DNA from: Indolivaga macrotermitis
GTDB taxonomy: Bacteria; Bacteroidota; Bacteroidia; Bacteroidales; Dysgonomonadaceae
Assembly (NCBI RefSeq): GCF_900128985.1
Contig: NZ_FQUC01000001.1
Location: 434,001 to 498,000, forward strand
Direction: 5' to 3'
DNA: 64,000 nucleotides
Positions 63,456 to 64,000 of this stretch are shown one piece after another. The notes beneath the pieces are model-generated. The model ran no database searches. It was not told where the DNA came from and was given only the letters and a program-made list of their open reading frames with translations. Position 1 is the stretch's first letter, and every line of letters starts with the position of its first letter. Both the position numbers and the translations under genes were made by a program.

Positions 63456-64000
63456 TTAAGGATTAATGAAGAATGAAACGACTTCGAGATAGATAAAAAG
63501 TGCAGGTATTGAAAATATCACACTATCTATCCGGTCTAAGATACCCCCATGTCCGGGGAGAACACTACCGGAATCTTTTACATTTAAAGTCCGTTTTATC
63601 AGCGATTCGATGAGGTCTCCAAGCGTACCGACAGATATCATTACAATAGCGAATCCTATCCATGCCCACAAAGGTAGCTGTGCATAAAATTGAGCATATA
63701 CTACAGCAGCACCGATAGAAAAGATAGCACCACCGATAAATCCTTCCCATGATTTCTTTGGAGAAATACGTTCAAATAGCCGATGTTTACCGAATAATGA
63801 TCCGGCAAGATAAGCAAATGAGTCGTTTACCCAAATAAACACGAATAGCGCAAGTAAAAATGCATGGTGATACTCGTTATTAACCATATCATATTTGAAT
63901 GCCAGATAATTGAGTAAAGATAAAGGGATAGCTATATATATCTGGCCTAAAACAGCATAAGCTAAAGATAGGATAGGGTTGGGATGTTTCAAATATAATT
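63456..64000 (-). CDS. cdsA: Phosphatidate cytidylyltransferase (N-terminus outside window)
   Basis: The last 181 or so residues are present; the frame runs through base 64000, and full CdsA is longer. The family signature is complete: SLIKRTLNVKDSG, LPGHGG and DRID. Several membrane helices are visible. The enzyme makes CDP-diacylglycerol from phosphatidate and CTP. The TTG at 63992 is internal. Confidence 0.93.
   Translation of the reverse strand, partial: LYLKHPNPILSLAYAVLGQIYIAIPLSLLNYLAFKYDMVNNEYHHAFLLALFVFIWVNDSFAYLAGSLFGKHRLFERISPKKSWEGFIGGAIFSIGAAVVYAQFYAQLPLWAWIGFAIVMISVGTLGDLIESLIKRTLNVKDSGSVLPGHGGILDRIDSVIFSIPALFIYLEVVSFFINP

Noticed and set aside
1-64000. CRISPR array, tRNA, rRNA, insertion sequence or prophage
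   Set aside because: No regular spacer-repeat array, cloverleaf, transposase or integrase was recognised; the TGTCACCTTT clusters have irregular spacing and both orientations, unlike a CRISPR array.

Overview
The window comes from a low-GC member of the Bacteroidota, most likely order Bacteroidales. The signs are a SusC/SusD pair, many secreted glycoside hydrolases organised as polysaccharide utilisation loci (PULs), Bacteroidota-type -7 boxes (TAnnTTTG), almost no Shine-Dalgarno sequences, DUF3857/transglutaminase proteins and a mutL/OstA/SurA-like gene block. A Dysgonomonas-like gut organism would fit, but the genus is inference.

Layout. (1) 1-14764 (+): a pectin rhamnogalacturonan-I degradation cluster. 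It holds a PL11 lyase cut by the window edge, a PL22-like propeller, a GH105-CE12 fusion, a GH43-like enzyme, L-rhamnose mutarotase, a second CE12 esterase, a second GH105, two GH28 enzymes, a CBM9-like protein and an SGNH esterase. (2) 14798-15984: a glycerophosphodiesterase and, convergent to it, a YjbQ protein. (3) 16049-28660: a beta-glucan (probably laminarin) PUL made of a propeller/LuxR-type regulator (-) divergent from SusC, SusD, a surface glycan-binding lipoprotein, a BACON-GH16 endoglucanase and a GH3 beta-glucosidase, closed by a strong terminator. (4) 29094-33953: the L-rhamnose catabolic operon rhaB-rhaA-rhaT-rhaD, which would use the rhamnose released by region 1. (5) 34063-46114: mixed genes including a DMT exporter, nitroreductase, a pair of DUF3857 proteins, SGNH hydrolase, LicD, PlsC, a LysM plus periplasmic-binding-protein fusion with an outer-membrane barrel, and a POT-type transporter. 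(6) 46513-51839: ECF-like sigma factor plus membrane partner, RlmD, nicotinate phosphoribosyltransferase and a GT9 glycosyltransferase. (7) 51843-64000, mostly (-): mutL, an OstA-like protein, three SurA/parvulin-type periplasmic folding proteins, a MATE exporter (+), MtgA, an OprO/P-like porin and the C-terminal part of CdsA.

Regions 1 and 4 form one logical pathway: backbone lyase and hydrolases, deacetylation, removal of unsaturated uronic acid, release of L-rhamnose, anomer conversion by RhaM, uptake by RhaT and breakdown by RhaA/RhaB/RhaD. A short palindrome, AGGTCTnAGACCT or a compensated variant, occurs in four intergenic spaces, two in region 1 and two flanking or inside region 4. Two of the four copies are embedded in a conserved leader of about 95 nt. 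Other non-coding signals are two related clusters of TGTCACCTTT repeats about 34 kb apart and several hairpins. I saw no tRNA, rRNA, CRISPR array, transposase or integrase.
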